Of a stretch of 16,604 nt of DNA, positions 8,901 through 14,770 are shown one piece after another (position 1 is the stretch's first letter; each line of letters begins with the position of its first letter). The notes beneath the pieces are model-generated. The model was not told where the DNA came from, did not search any database, and worked only from the letters and a program-made list of their open reading frames with translations. Position numbers and translations under genes: made by a program. The stretch is taken from assembly GCA_016779505.1 (NCBI GenBank), contig JADHNM010000023.1:1-16604 (forward strand), in the 5' to 3' direction. Source of the DNA: SAR86 cluster bacterium (GTDB taxonomy: Bacteria; Pseudomonadota; Gammaproteobacteria; Magnimaribacterales; D2472).

Positions 8901-10419
8901 AACTTAACATTGCCAAAGCAGTATCATCGCCCATTGAGCCTGTGCCCTCAAGACCATCAAGTGCAAGCGGTTTAATTACAGAAACCCTCTCTTCATTGAA
9001 TAAAGAAAAGAGTTTTGATGATTTTATTAATTCTGAATGCGGAATTTTTTTTATGCCTGGACCTTCAAATGCATCTAAAGTAGATTCAAGATAAATCGCA
9101 GATTTTTTTAACCAATCTCTGTAAGGCTTGCTTTGTTTGAGCTGTTCATCAATCATATTTTGGTCGAGAATTTCTCCAGACTCAGTGTTGACAGCAAAAA
9201 TTCCACCAGGACCTATGCGTCCTTTTTGCAAAATCTCTTCATCGGCAACTGGATAAATGCCTGTTTCAGAGGCCACTGCAATCATTCCATTGGTTAATAC
9301 CTGGTATCTAGCTGGTCTTAATCCATTTCTATCTAAAACACAGATTGCCCATTCCCCATCTGACATGACAATACCAGCAGGACCATCCCATGCTTCCATA
9401 TGCATTGAATTATATTCGTGGAACGCTCTAACCTCAGGGTCCATTGTATGAATATTTTGCCAGGCAGGCGGTAAGACCATTCGGATAGATCTAAAGAAAT
9501 TAATTCCACCCTTTACCAGTAACTCGATCATGTTATCTAGAGCTGATGAATCAGAGCCTGTTTCGTTAACCAGTGATTTAAATTGGCTAATTCCTGGAAT
9601 CAGAGGAGTAGAAAACTTAGAAGTGCGAGCTTTAACCCAATTTCTATTTCCTCTAATCGCATTGATTTCACCATTATGTGCAAGAAGCCTAAAAGGTTGA
9701 GCTAAATGCCATCTTGGTTGAGTATTTGTAGAGAATCTTTGATGAAATAAGCAGATCTTGGCTGTGAATGACTTTTTAGCGATGTCGGTGTAAAAGTTAC
9801 TAATTGCATCAGGGAGCATTAAACCTTTGTAAACAATTGTTTGACTCGACATGCTGCAGATGTATAACTTTTCATCATCATCATGCAGCTCTTCAATTTT
9901 TTTTCTGGCCTGAAGAAGACAAGACTCAAATCTTTCTCTATTAAAATCCTTTGAAATAGGCGTAATAAATATTTGATTAATTTTTGGCAAAGATTCACAT
10001 GCTATTTTACCAAGAACAGATGGGTTAATTGGCACTTCTCTAACGCACTCAAGGATTAGATTTTCTAATTTAAGAATTTTTTTGATAGCTGGTAGATCTG
10101 GTGTTATGGCAGCAGATGAAAAAATTTGGGCAACGCCAAACAATTCTGGCAATTGAATATTTAATTCTGTTTTTATTTGCCTTTGAAAAAAAGCTTGATT
10201 TAAATCAAATAAAAGCCCGCAACCATCACCGGTTTTGCCATCCGCCCCAATTGCCCCTCTGTGAGTCATGCTAGTTAAACCAGCAATGGAACGTTTGACC
10301 ACATCCCTGTTTTGAATTCCATGTCGATTAACTATCAACCCAAAACCGCAATTATCCTTAGCTTGAGACTCCTGATATAACGATATATTTTTATTTTGTT
10401 GTGGCATTAAGTTATACAT
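5959..10419 (-). CDS. gltB: Glutamate synthase (NADPH) large (alpha) subunit
   Basis: Forms two glutamates from glutamine and 2-oxoglutarate with electrons from the small subunit, giving the GS-GOGAT ammonium assimilation route. The N-terminal class II amidotransferase has its nucleophile Cys24 in DNCGFG, exposed by cleavage of a short propeptide (DGKTGDGCG and FHQRFSTNT also match). The FMN-binding synthase domain has SISPPPHHD-like 'LISPPPHHDIYSIEDLAQ' and the 3Fe-4S cysteines C1108, C1114 and C1119 (GCKYLRICHLNNCATG). The C-terminal GXGXG beta-helix has repeated TGG/GAG turns. The length of 1486 matches E. coli. A second Met at codon 5 (10407) is an equally good start, because promoter-like boxes at 10411-10416 overlap the first ATG. 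The gene points away from gltD, unlike the usual gltBD operon. Confidence 0.97.
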   Translation of the reverse strand: MYNLMPQQNKNISLYQESQAKDNCGFGLIVNRHGIQNRDVVKRSIAGLTSMTHRGAIGADGKTGDGCGLLFDLNQAFFQRQIKTELNIQLPELFGVAQIFSSAAITPDLPAIKKILKLENLILECVREVPINPSVLGKIACESLPKINQIFITPISKDFNRERFESCLLQARKKIEELHDDDEKLYICSMSSQTIVYKGLMLPDAISNFYTDIAKKSFTAKICLFHQRFSTNTQPRWHLAQPFRLLAHNGEINAIRGNRNWVKARTSKFSTPLIPGISQFKSLVNETGSDSSALDNMIELLVKGGINFFRSIRMVLPPAWQNIHTMDPEVRAFHEYNSMHMEAWDGPAGIVMSDGEWAICVLDRNGLRPARYQVLTNGMIAVASETGIYPVADEEILQKGRIGPGGIFAVNTESGEILDQNMIDEQLKQSKPYRDWLKKSAIYLESTLDAFEGPGIKKIPHSELIKSSKLFSLFNEERVSVIKPLALDGLEGTGSMGDDTALAMLSSMPRSIYDYFRQQFAQVTNPPIDSLRESSVMSLEACFGPELNIFEESKDHAKRIVSTSPVLSHKKLAALLKNPYFSSKNFDLQYSSKSNLKDALNALTKKVVAAVRKGEVIIHLNEKLPDRNKLSINALLAVGCIHQELVRLGLRSDANLIVSSASARDTHQIACLLSFGATAVFPWLAFQTILDLTYRNELKGSPTANCAKYRKGINKGLLKIISKIGISTISSYRGSQLHEIVGLGSDIVDLSFTNTASRVGGKTFKDLDEEMRSLNNYANSNVSEIGLGGLLKFVHGGEYHTYNPEVVKKLQEAVSTGSSKTYQEYADLVNLRKPAMLRDLMEVKFPVKPKKVQLENTKHLLKKFDSAGMSLGALSPDAHETLAEAMNSMGARSNSGEGGEAKERYGTSKMSKIKQVASGRFGVTPEYLVNAEVLQIKIAQGAKPGEGGQLPGGKVNSLIAKLRYSTPGITLISPPPHHDIYSIEDLAQLIFDLKQVNSKALVSVKLVSEPGVGTIAAGVAKAYADLITISGHDGGTGASPLSSIRYAGSPWELGLSEAHQALRASNLRHKVRLQADGGLKTGLDVVKAAILGAESFGFGTGPMIAMGCKYLRICHLNNCATGVATQRRDIIDHHFIGEKERVINYFTFIANEVQEILARLGVRNLESIIGQTQYLKDITQDNISTANIDLSPILFSDKKSNAPHYCNTPSNDPWDKGNLNSKILQDIKSSIANDHSSDFYYDISNRDRSVGAQASGLIASLYGEEGLKQKQTLNFKGSAGQSFGVWNAAGLNLKLNGDANDYVGKGMNGGKIVISSSAEYASQDSPTVLVGNTALYGATGGELYVGGCVGERFAVRNSGASAVIEGAGDHCCEYMTGGHVTVLGNVGANFGAGMTGGFAYVLDTNRRFFDQCNRSLVNLDRIVSEEMESHRKFLKQIIARHIKETKSERAKVILDEFDRYEPSFWLVSPAALNIQDLLKATTANAA
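5961..5986 (+). terminator. Possible weak terminator of aroK-aroB, inside the gltB 3' end
   Basis: AAGCAGC (5961-5967) can pair with GTTGCTT (5978-5984), seven pairs including one G-U, around a 10-nt loop, followed by TTTT (5983-5986). It starts 4 nt after the aroB stop and lies wholly within the last codons of gltB on the other strand. A competing 4-bp hairpin (CAGC/GCTG) exists in the same place, and the T-tract is short, so this is only a plausible weak terminator. Confidence 0.28.
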
Positions 10420-10438
10420 ATTAACACAACAATGTCAT
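10411..10438 (-). promoter_or_regulatory. Candidate gltB promoter
   Basis: Read on the minus strand, ATGACA (10438-10433; five of six to TTGACA) is followed after 16 nt by TATAAC (10416-10411; five of six to TATAAT). This -10 would place the transcript start at or very near the Met5 codon of gltB (10407), giving a leaderless or nearly leaderless message that excludes the first ATG. The upstream ATGACA copy (10448-10443) could pair with GTTAAT (10425-10420) at 17 nt instead, which also favours the Met5 start. No Shine-Dalgarno precedes either ATG. The boxes are read by eye. Confidence 0.4.
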
Positions 10439-10473
10439 ACTATGTCATACATAGAAGGCAGAAATAACACAAC
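10422..10473. repeat. Direct repeat TAACACAAC flanking the gltB/gltD spacer
   Basis: TAACACAAC is present at 10422-10430 and 10465-10473, 43 bp apart start to start, bracketing the ATGTCATAC pair. Chance occurrence in AT-rich DNA is possible, but two nested repeat families in about 55 bp are notable. Confidence 0.5.
10432..10450. repeat. Two 9-bp direct repeats, 10-bp period, between gltB and gltD
   Basis: ATGTCATAC occurs at 10432-10440 and again at 10442-10450, so corresponding bases face the same side of the helix. The second copy contains the odd palindrome TATGTCATA. The repeats overlap the candidate -35 boxes of gltB, which is the position expected for an operator. No known regulator consensus is recognised. 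Confidence 0.6.
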
Positions 10474-10476
10474 TTA

Positions 10477-12144
10477 ATGAGTGCAAAAAATAAACAATAT
10501 AAGATTGAAAAAGGCTTGTTGCTTTTTACTCAACCTCGATCTCCTTACTTTTATGGAAAAATTAGATTAAACAGAAAATACGTAACAAAATCTTTTGCCC
10601 CTATTACCGATTTAGACGAAGCAAAAGTGAGGTTATTTGAATGGCGCAAAGAGCTTCTGAGTCAAAGCACTATTCCAATATCTACAACACTCTCTCCTGA
10701 AAATTTTAAATCTAGATCAGAGTATATTGAGCATGTTCCTCTGGAAAATGATTTTCAATTTCTAGAAGTCGGCCGCTATGACCCCAATAAAAAAAATATA
10801 GAAGAAAGGAAAATAAATTTTGTTGAGATATATGGTGATTACAATCAATCTGAAGCATCTCATCAATCCCATCGATGTCTAGATTGCGGAAATCCATATT
10901 GCGAATGGAAGTGCCCAGTTCATAACTATATTCCTGATTGGTTAAAGCTCGTAAATGAGGGAAATATTATGGGGGCAGCTGATTTATGTCATCAAACAAA
11001 CTCTCTACCAGAAATGTGTGGTCGAGTTTGCCCTCAAGATCGTTTGTGTGAGGGAGCTTGCACACTAAATGATGGATTTGGAGCTGTAAGTATTGGGAAT
11101 ATTGAAAAATACATAACAGATAAAGCAATAGATATGGGCTGGAGACCTGATCTAAGCAATAGAGTGTGGACTCAAAAGAAAGTTGCAATTGTGGGTGCTG
11201 GACCTGCAGGTATTGGATGCTCAGATATCCTAATCAGAGCTGGGATTCATTGTGATGTCTATGATAAGCATTCAGAAATTGGCGGCCTGCTCACATTTGG
11301 AATTCCTGAATTTAAGTTAGAAAAAAGCGTGGTAAGACGAAGACGAAAAATTCTTGAAGAAATGGGTATTAAATTTCATCTTAATAAAGAAATTGGTAAA
11401 GATATTTCCTTCAAAAAGCTGCATGCAGAATATGATGCAGTGTTTCTGGGAATGGGAACCTACACTTCGCTAGAAGGAGGTTTTAAAGGAGAAGATTTGC
11501 CACAAGCTCACAAAGCAATCGATTATCTCATTGGGAATACAAATCATCTTTTAAAATTTAAACAAAAAGAATCTGACTATATTAATTTTAAAGGCAAGGA
11601 TGTTGTAATTTTAGGTGGTGGAGACACTGCAATGGATTGCAATAGAACTGCCATTAGACAAGGAGCAAAGTCTGTAACTTGCTTGTACAGAAGAGATGAG
11701 AAAAATATGCCTGGCTCTAGAAGAGAAGTGATCAATGCAAAAGAAGAAGGCGTGCAATTTGAATTTAACATTCAACCAATTGAAATCATTGGAGGAAAAA
11801 ATGTTGAAGGAGTGAAGACCATTCAAACTAAATTAGGAGAGCCAGACCAAAATGGCAGAAGAGTTCCAGTCCCTATTCAAAATAGTGAAAAAATTTATCC
11901 AGCTGATGAGGTGATTGTAGCGTTTGGCTTTAGAGCCAATCCAGCAGACTGGTTTAAAGATTATGAAATTAAGACTGATAAATCTGGATTAGTGATAGCT
12001 CCTGAAAAACAGGAATTTAAGTTTCAAACTACCAATCCTAAAATTTTCTCTGGTGGTGACATGGTCAGAGGGTCTGATTTAGTTGTCACTGCAATTTGGG
12101 AAGGAAGAGAAGCTGCCAAAAGTATCATACAATTCCTTTCATAA
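10477..12144 (+). CDS. gltD: Glutamate synthase small (beta) subunit with recombinase-like N-terminal extension
   Basis: The beta subunit takes electrons from NADPH through FAD and Fe-S clusters to the large subunit. The core matches E. coli GltD from about residue 93 (QFLEVGRYDP): the cysteine cluster C134/C137/C142/C146, the second set in CGRVCPQDRLCEGAC (181-195), FAD loop GAGPAG (240-245), NADPH loop GGGDTA (380-385) and C-terminal GGDMVRGSDLVVTA (526-539). At 555 residues it is about 80-90 longer than the family norm of about 472. The extra N-terminus (residues 1 to about 88) resembles the arm-binding N-terminus of tyrosine recombinases: RSPYFYGKIRLNRKYVTKSF, then TDLDEAKVRLFEWRKELL. The next Met after residue 1 is residue 165, beyond the first cysteine cluster, so an ATG start that removes the extension is impossible. 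Stop and hemE start are adjacent (TAAATG). Confidence 0.95.
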   Translation: MSAKNKQYKIEKGLLLFTQPRSPYFYGKIRLNRKYVTKSFAPITDLDEAKVRLFEWRKELLSQSTIPISTTLSPENFKSRSEYIEHVPLENDFQFLEVGRYDPNKKNIEERKINFVEIYGDYNQSEASHQSHRCLDCGNPYCEWKCPVHNYIPDWLKLVNEGNIMGAADLCHQTNSLPEMCGRVCPQDRLCEGACTLNDGFGAVSIGNIEKYITDKAIDMGWRPDLSNRVWTQKKVAIVGAGPAGIGCSDILIRAGIHCDVYDKHSEIGGLLTFGIPEFKLEKSVVRRRRKILEEMGIKFHLNKEIGKDISFKKLHAEYDAVFLGMGTYTSLEGGFKGEDLPQAHKAIDYLIGNTNHLLKFKQKESDYINFKGKDVVILGGGDTAMDCNRTAIRQGAKSVTCLYRRDEKNMPGSRREVINAKEEGVQFEFNIQPIEIIGGKNVEGVKTIQTKLGEPDQNGRRVPVPIQNSEKIYPADEVIVAFGFRANPADWFKDYEIKTDKSGLVIAPEKQEFKFQTTNPKIFSGGDMVRGSDLVVTAIWEGREAAKSIIQFLS

Positions 12145-13176
12145 ATGAATAATTCAAAATTTTTAAAGGCTTTGAGCCTTCAAACTAATTCGATTCCACC
12201 AGTATGGTTTATGCGCCAAGCTGGCAGATACCTTCCTGAATACCAAGAAATAAGAAAAAATTACAGCAACTTCTTGGATATGTGCAAACAACCCAAAACC
12301 TGTGCCGAACTAGCCTTACAACCAATTGATCGCTTTGATTTAGATGCATCAATTCTCTTTTCTGATATCTTGACTATCCCAGATGCTTTGAATCTTGGTT
12401 TAGCATTTCATGAAGGAGAAGGTCCCAGATTTAGCAATCCCATTTCATCTCCTCAAGATATTAAAAAATTAATACGATTTGATGTTAATGCCGTTGATTA
12501 CGTCTTTAAAGCAGTTGAAGAAACCAAAAAACAGCTACCAAAGGACTTACCTTTAATAGGTTTCTGTGGCAGTCCCTGGACCCTTGCTGCATATGCAATT
12601 GAGGGCGGCGGGTCAAAAGATTTTAGAAAAACAAAAAAATTTATGAAGGAACATCCAGATGAGCTGCAAGAATTTTTAGAAATTCTTAGCAATGCTTGCT
12701 ACGAATATTTAAGACAACAAGTTTTAAGTGGGGTTAATGCGCTTCAAATTTTTGATTCATGGGCAGATTTATTGTCAGACAAGGATTTAGAAGATTTCTC
12801 ATTGCGATACACCCGACTCCTTACCAATCAACTTAAAGCAGATCCTGTCACTTCAAATATCCCTATTATTTTATTTGAAAAAGCTCCAAAGAAAAAAATT
12901 ACTGACTTAATATTTGAAGATATATCTTGCATAAGCCTTCATTGGCAAGAGGATATTGAGAGCATCGCTTTGAATTTAAAAAATAAATATGCTCTTCAAG
13001 GAAATCTCGATCCACATGTTCTGCTTGGGCCTGATGAAACTATCTGGAATGAAACTCAAAAAATTTGCACTATTATGAATGAGTATCCAGGGTTTGTTTT
13101 TAACCTTGGTCATGGCATCACTCCGGACATAAAACCGGAAAAAGTTAAGGTCATGATCGATGCAATTAGAAAATAA
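12145..13176 (+). CDS. hemE: Uroporphyrinogen decarboxylase
   Basis: Removes four carboxyl groups from uroporphyrinogen III to give coproporphyrinogen III in haem synthesis (cytoplasm, no cofactor). It has the signature PPVWFMRQAGRYLPEY (residues 18-33), the key aspartate in LFSDILTIPDALG-like 'LFSDILTIPDALNLG' (Asp74), the second signature GFCGSPWTLAAYAIEGGGSKDF and the C-terminal FNLGHGITPDIKPE. At 343 residues it is slightly below the common length of 354. The start codon follows the gltD stop with no gap, implying one transcript and coupled translation. gltD-hemE adjacency is also known from Pseudomonas. Confidence 0.96.
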   Translation: MNNSKFLKALSLQTNSIPPVWFMRQAGRYLPEYQEIRKNYSNFLDMCKQPKTCAELALQPIDRFDLDASILFSDILTIPDALNLGLAFHEGEGPRFSNPISSPQDIKKLIRFDVNAVDYVFKAVEETKKQLPKDLPLIGFCGSPWTLAAYAIEGGGSKDFRKTKKFMKEHPDELQEFLEILSNACYEYLRQQVLSGVNALQIFDSWADLLSDKDLEDFSLRYTRLLTNQLKADPVTSNIPIILFEKAPKKKITDLIFEDISCISLHWQEDIESIALNLKNKYALQGNLDPHVLLGPDETIWNETQKICTIMNEYPGFVFNLGHGITPDIKPEKVKVMIDAIRK

Positions 13177-13234
13177 TATCAAAATAAATATTTTCTACTT
13201 ATCAGTAAAAAAAAAATTTCATCCTATATTCCTT

Positions 13235-13250
13235 TGGTATGATTAATTAA
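13235..13250 (+). promoter_or_regulatory. Extended -10 promoter for a leaderless PsiE-family message
   Basis: TGG followed by TATGAT (13238-13243) forms an extended -10 element. The usual six-base discriminator (13244-13249) puts the transcript start on base 13250, the A of the next gene's ATG. No -35 match and no Shine-Dalgarno are seen, consistent with an extended -10 promoter and leaderless initiation. Confidence 0.4.
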
Positions 13251-13678
13251 TGAATGATAAACAATCTAAATTTACCAAAAGTTTGCATTGGACAACCATT
13301 GCAAGTGAAAAATTACTTTTAGCTATTATTGGAATTGCTACATGCATAGCCTCGGCTATGTACATTTTTGACATGGCATTAGCTCAAGAAATTACATTAC
13401 CTGATCTGTTCATGTTATTTATTTATGTGGAAATTATCGGAATGGTGGGAGCTTTTTATAGCACCAATAGAATTCCTGTCACCCTACCTATTATTATTGC
13501 AATCACTGCACTCTGTAGACTGATTGTGATGCAAAGCAAAGAGATGGATGCATGGGTTGTGCTTGGTGAGGCTGGAGCTATATTGGTTTTATCAGTTGCT
13601 GCATTTGTGATGAGCTTAAAAGATAAAGTGAGTTTAGAAAAAATCAAAGAGCTAAGAAATTTAGACTCTTCGAATTAA
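13250..13678 (+). CDS. PsiE-family inner-membrane protein
   Basis: A 142-residue protein with four predicted membrane segments (about 21-43, 51-71, 76-95 and 101-122) and a charged C-terminal tail. The middle (FIYVEIIGMVGAFYSTN...ITALCRLIVMQ) lines up with E. coli PsiE (FLYFEFIALIVKYFQS...ITAIVRLIIVD), placing it in the phosphate-starvation-inducible E family. The biochemical role of that family is unknown, and phosphate regulation here is not shown, since no pho box was recognised upstream. The gene stands 73 bp after hemE with its own candidate promoter, so it is probably a separate unit. The symbol is left empty because membership rests on the family resemblance only. Confidence 0.78.
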   Translation: MNDKQSKFTKSLHWTTIASEKLLLAIIGIATCIASAMYIFDMALAQEITLPDLFMLFIYVEIIGMVGAFYSTNRIPVTLPIIIAITALCRLIVMQSKEMDAWVVLGEAGAILVLSVAAFVMSLKDKVSLEKIKELRNLDSSN

Positions 13679-13731
13679 GTGCTACTGATAAAAATATAGT
13701 TTTTTGCCTCTCGCAAGATTGTAATTAATTT

Positions 13732-14022
13732 ATGCAACGATTTACCTTTAATCAAAGAGTTGAAAATCTCTTTAAATCATATTTTTCAACTTATGAAAAT
13801 ATCAGCATTTCAGCAAACGAAGAGCAGATAAAGATTTATTTAATAGATGAGCAGAATCTTGACTCGGCTTCGTTGGAGTTAAAAAAATTAGAACAATTTC
13901 ATCAAATCACTTTTTGGGATGGTTACTCCCAAGCAGAGGTCATTGAGTCATTCAATGAAAGAGATTCTGCAAAAATATTAAAGCGTTTTATGAAAAAGCT
14001 TCTTAAAATCCTCAATCGATAA
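13732..14022 (+). CDS. Unknown 96-residue protein
   Basis: I do not recognise this protein. It is soluble-looking, with an acidic and polar centre, aromatic residues in a TFWDGYSQAEVIE segment (about 59-71) and a very basic C-terminal helix (KILKRFMKKLLKILNR). No signal peptide or membrane span is evident. Support for coding comes from an ATG 53 bp after the PsiE-family gene, no overlap with another real gene on either strand, and direct adjacency (TAAATG) to a second small frame that would be translationally coupled. It may be lineage-specific. Confidence 0.7.
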   Translation: MQRFTFNQRVENLFKSYFSTYENISISANEEQIKIYLIDEQNLDSASLELKKLEQFHQITFWDGYSQAEVIESFNERDSAKILKRFMKKLLKILNR

Positions 14023-14199
14023 ATGAAAAACTTAATCAAAAGAGCATTCAGCAAATTTTTCAAAGAGAATCCTAGCAGCCTATCAACCAAGGCTTTAAAG
14101 CGTGCTAGCAAAATGGAAAAGCCTAGAGCAGGAACCCCCCATGATTGGGAGGATTATGAGAAATATTTAAAAGAGTTTGAAAAGAATGGGAATAAATAA
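14023..14199 (+). CDS. Unknown 58-residue small protein
   Basis: A short frame starting with ATG immediately after the stop of the 96-residue gene and ending one base before the convergent CIA30-like stop. The product is basic at the N-terminus (MKNLIKRAFSKFFKE) and acidic and aromatic at the C-terminus (GTPHDWEDYEKYLKEFEK), consistent with two amphipathic helices joined by a GTPHDW turn. The family is not recognised. Packing between two stops with no spare bases, and the protein-like composition, argue that it is real rather than spacer. The antisense frame over the same DNA is less convincing. Confidence 0.6.
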   Translation: MKNLIKRAFSKFFKENPSSLSTKALKRASKMEKPRAGTPHDWEDYEKYLKEFEKNGNK

Positions 14200-14200
14200 A

Positions 14201-14713
14201 CTAATTTGAGATTAAGCTGATATCTTTTATTGCTAAGTCCACTTCAAAGTCTCTTCCAAAACCTGCAATACTTAAATCTCTTATATTTTTTGCTTTCATT
14301 GATGACGCCGAAAAGCCAGAGCTTCTCTTTAAATCTTTAAAAAATATTTCGTATTCTTGCCAATCATTATTAACTTCAAATGCTTGGCTAAAATATGACC
14401 ATGGCGGAATTTTTAAACCTTTTAGAGTGACATGTATTTCATAGATTTCACTATTTCCTTTGGCTTTAAACTTAATGCCTTTGAAATCATTGCTGTTAAT
14501 ATCAATTCTATTTGAAAGTCTTACAAATCCACCATTGTTATCAGTTGAAACATTACCAGTCATATAAAAGACGCCGTCAGAATGTCTGATTGCTAGATCA
14601 GAAACTCCGCCCATGACCTGATCAGTAATCCCACGCCAAGCTTGAGGATCGTTTAATGGTTGTGAAAATAAGTTCATTGAAAATAAGAATAAAATAATAA
14701 TACCTAGCTTCAT
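14201..14713 (-). CDS. CIA30-family (NADH:ubiquinone oxidoreductase intermediate-associated protein 30-like) exported protein
   Basis: The mature part (QAWRGITDQVMGGVSDLAI...GGFVRLSNRI...KGIKFKAKGNSEIYEIHVT...WSYFSQAFEV...WQEYEIFFKDL) has the CIA30 galactose-binding-like beta-sandwich pattern, including the characteristic DxVMGGVS. In mitochondria CIA30 helps assemble complex I; the role of bacterial homologues is not established. The preferred start is Met at 14713: it gives a clean signal peptide (MKLGIIILFLFSMNLFSQ) and has GGGA 8 nt upstream. An ATG at 14767, 3 bp after the upstream stop, would add 18 residues in front of the signal sequence and has no Shine-Dalgarno. The gene follows the saccharopine dehydrogenase-like gene, probably as one operon. 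Confidence 0.8.
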   Translation of the reverse strand: MKLGIIILFLFSMNLFSQPLNDPQAWRGITDQVMGGVSDLAIRHSDGVFYMTGNVSTDNNGGFVRLSNRIDINSNDFKGIKFKAKGNSEIYEIHVTLKGLKIPPWSYFSQAFEVNNDWQEYEIFFKDLKRSSGFSASSMKAKNIRDLSIAGFGRDFEVDLAIKDISLISN

Positions 14714-14770
14714 GCTTAACATCCCAAATAGTAAATTTATAGATAACAGCTTAATTGATCTTGGCATAAT

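Larger units (their letters stand above)
10405..10479. repeat. Inverted repeat CATTAAGTT/AACTTAATG spanning both start codons
   Basis: CATTAAGTT (10405-10413) and AACTTAATG (10471-10479) are perfect 9-bp inverted copies. Each ends in a start codon, Met5 of gltB on minus and Met1 of gltD on plus, so both genes begin with the same AACTTA leader. This supports Met5 as the gltB start and may be a shared leaderless or initiation context. Confidence 0.5.

Noticed and set aside
5940..10480. Inverted repeats at the two ends of gltB that could have driven its inversion
   Set aside because: I compared the 5941-5990 and 10400-10500 flanks by eye and found no shared inverted segment; the inverted repeat present lies wholly within the gltB/gltD spacer.
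10477..10743. GltD extension as a mis-called start, with the real start further in
   Set aside because: There is no ATG in frame before residue 165. The only in-frame alternatives near the homology start are non-standard (CTG at 10741), and GTG at 10627 would still leave about 40 extra residues. The extension has a coherent protein-like pattern.
13703..13716. Hairpin TTGC-CTCTC-GCAA before the 96-residue gene as a terminator
   Set aside because: The T-run is on the 5' side rather than the 3' side and the stem is only 4 bp.
13923..14111. Minus-strand 62-residue frame opposite the small-gene pair
   Set aside because: It overlaps both plus-strand frames, and the coupled TAAATG layout favours the plus strand. 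Its leucine-rich look comes from reading A/T-rich lysine codons backwards.
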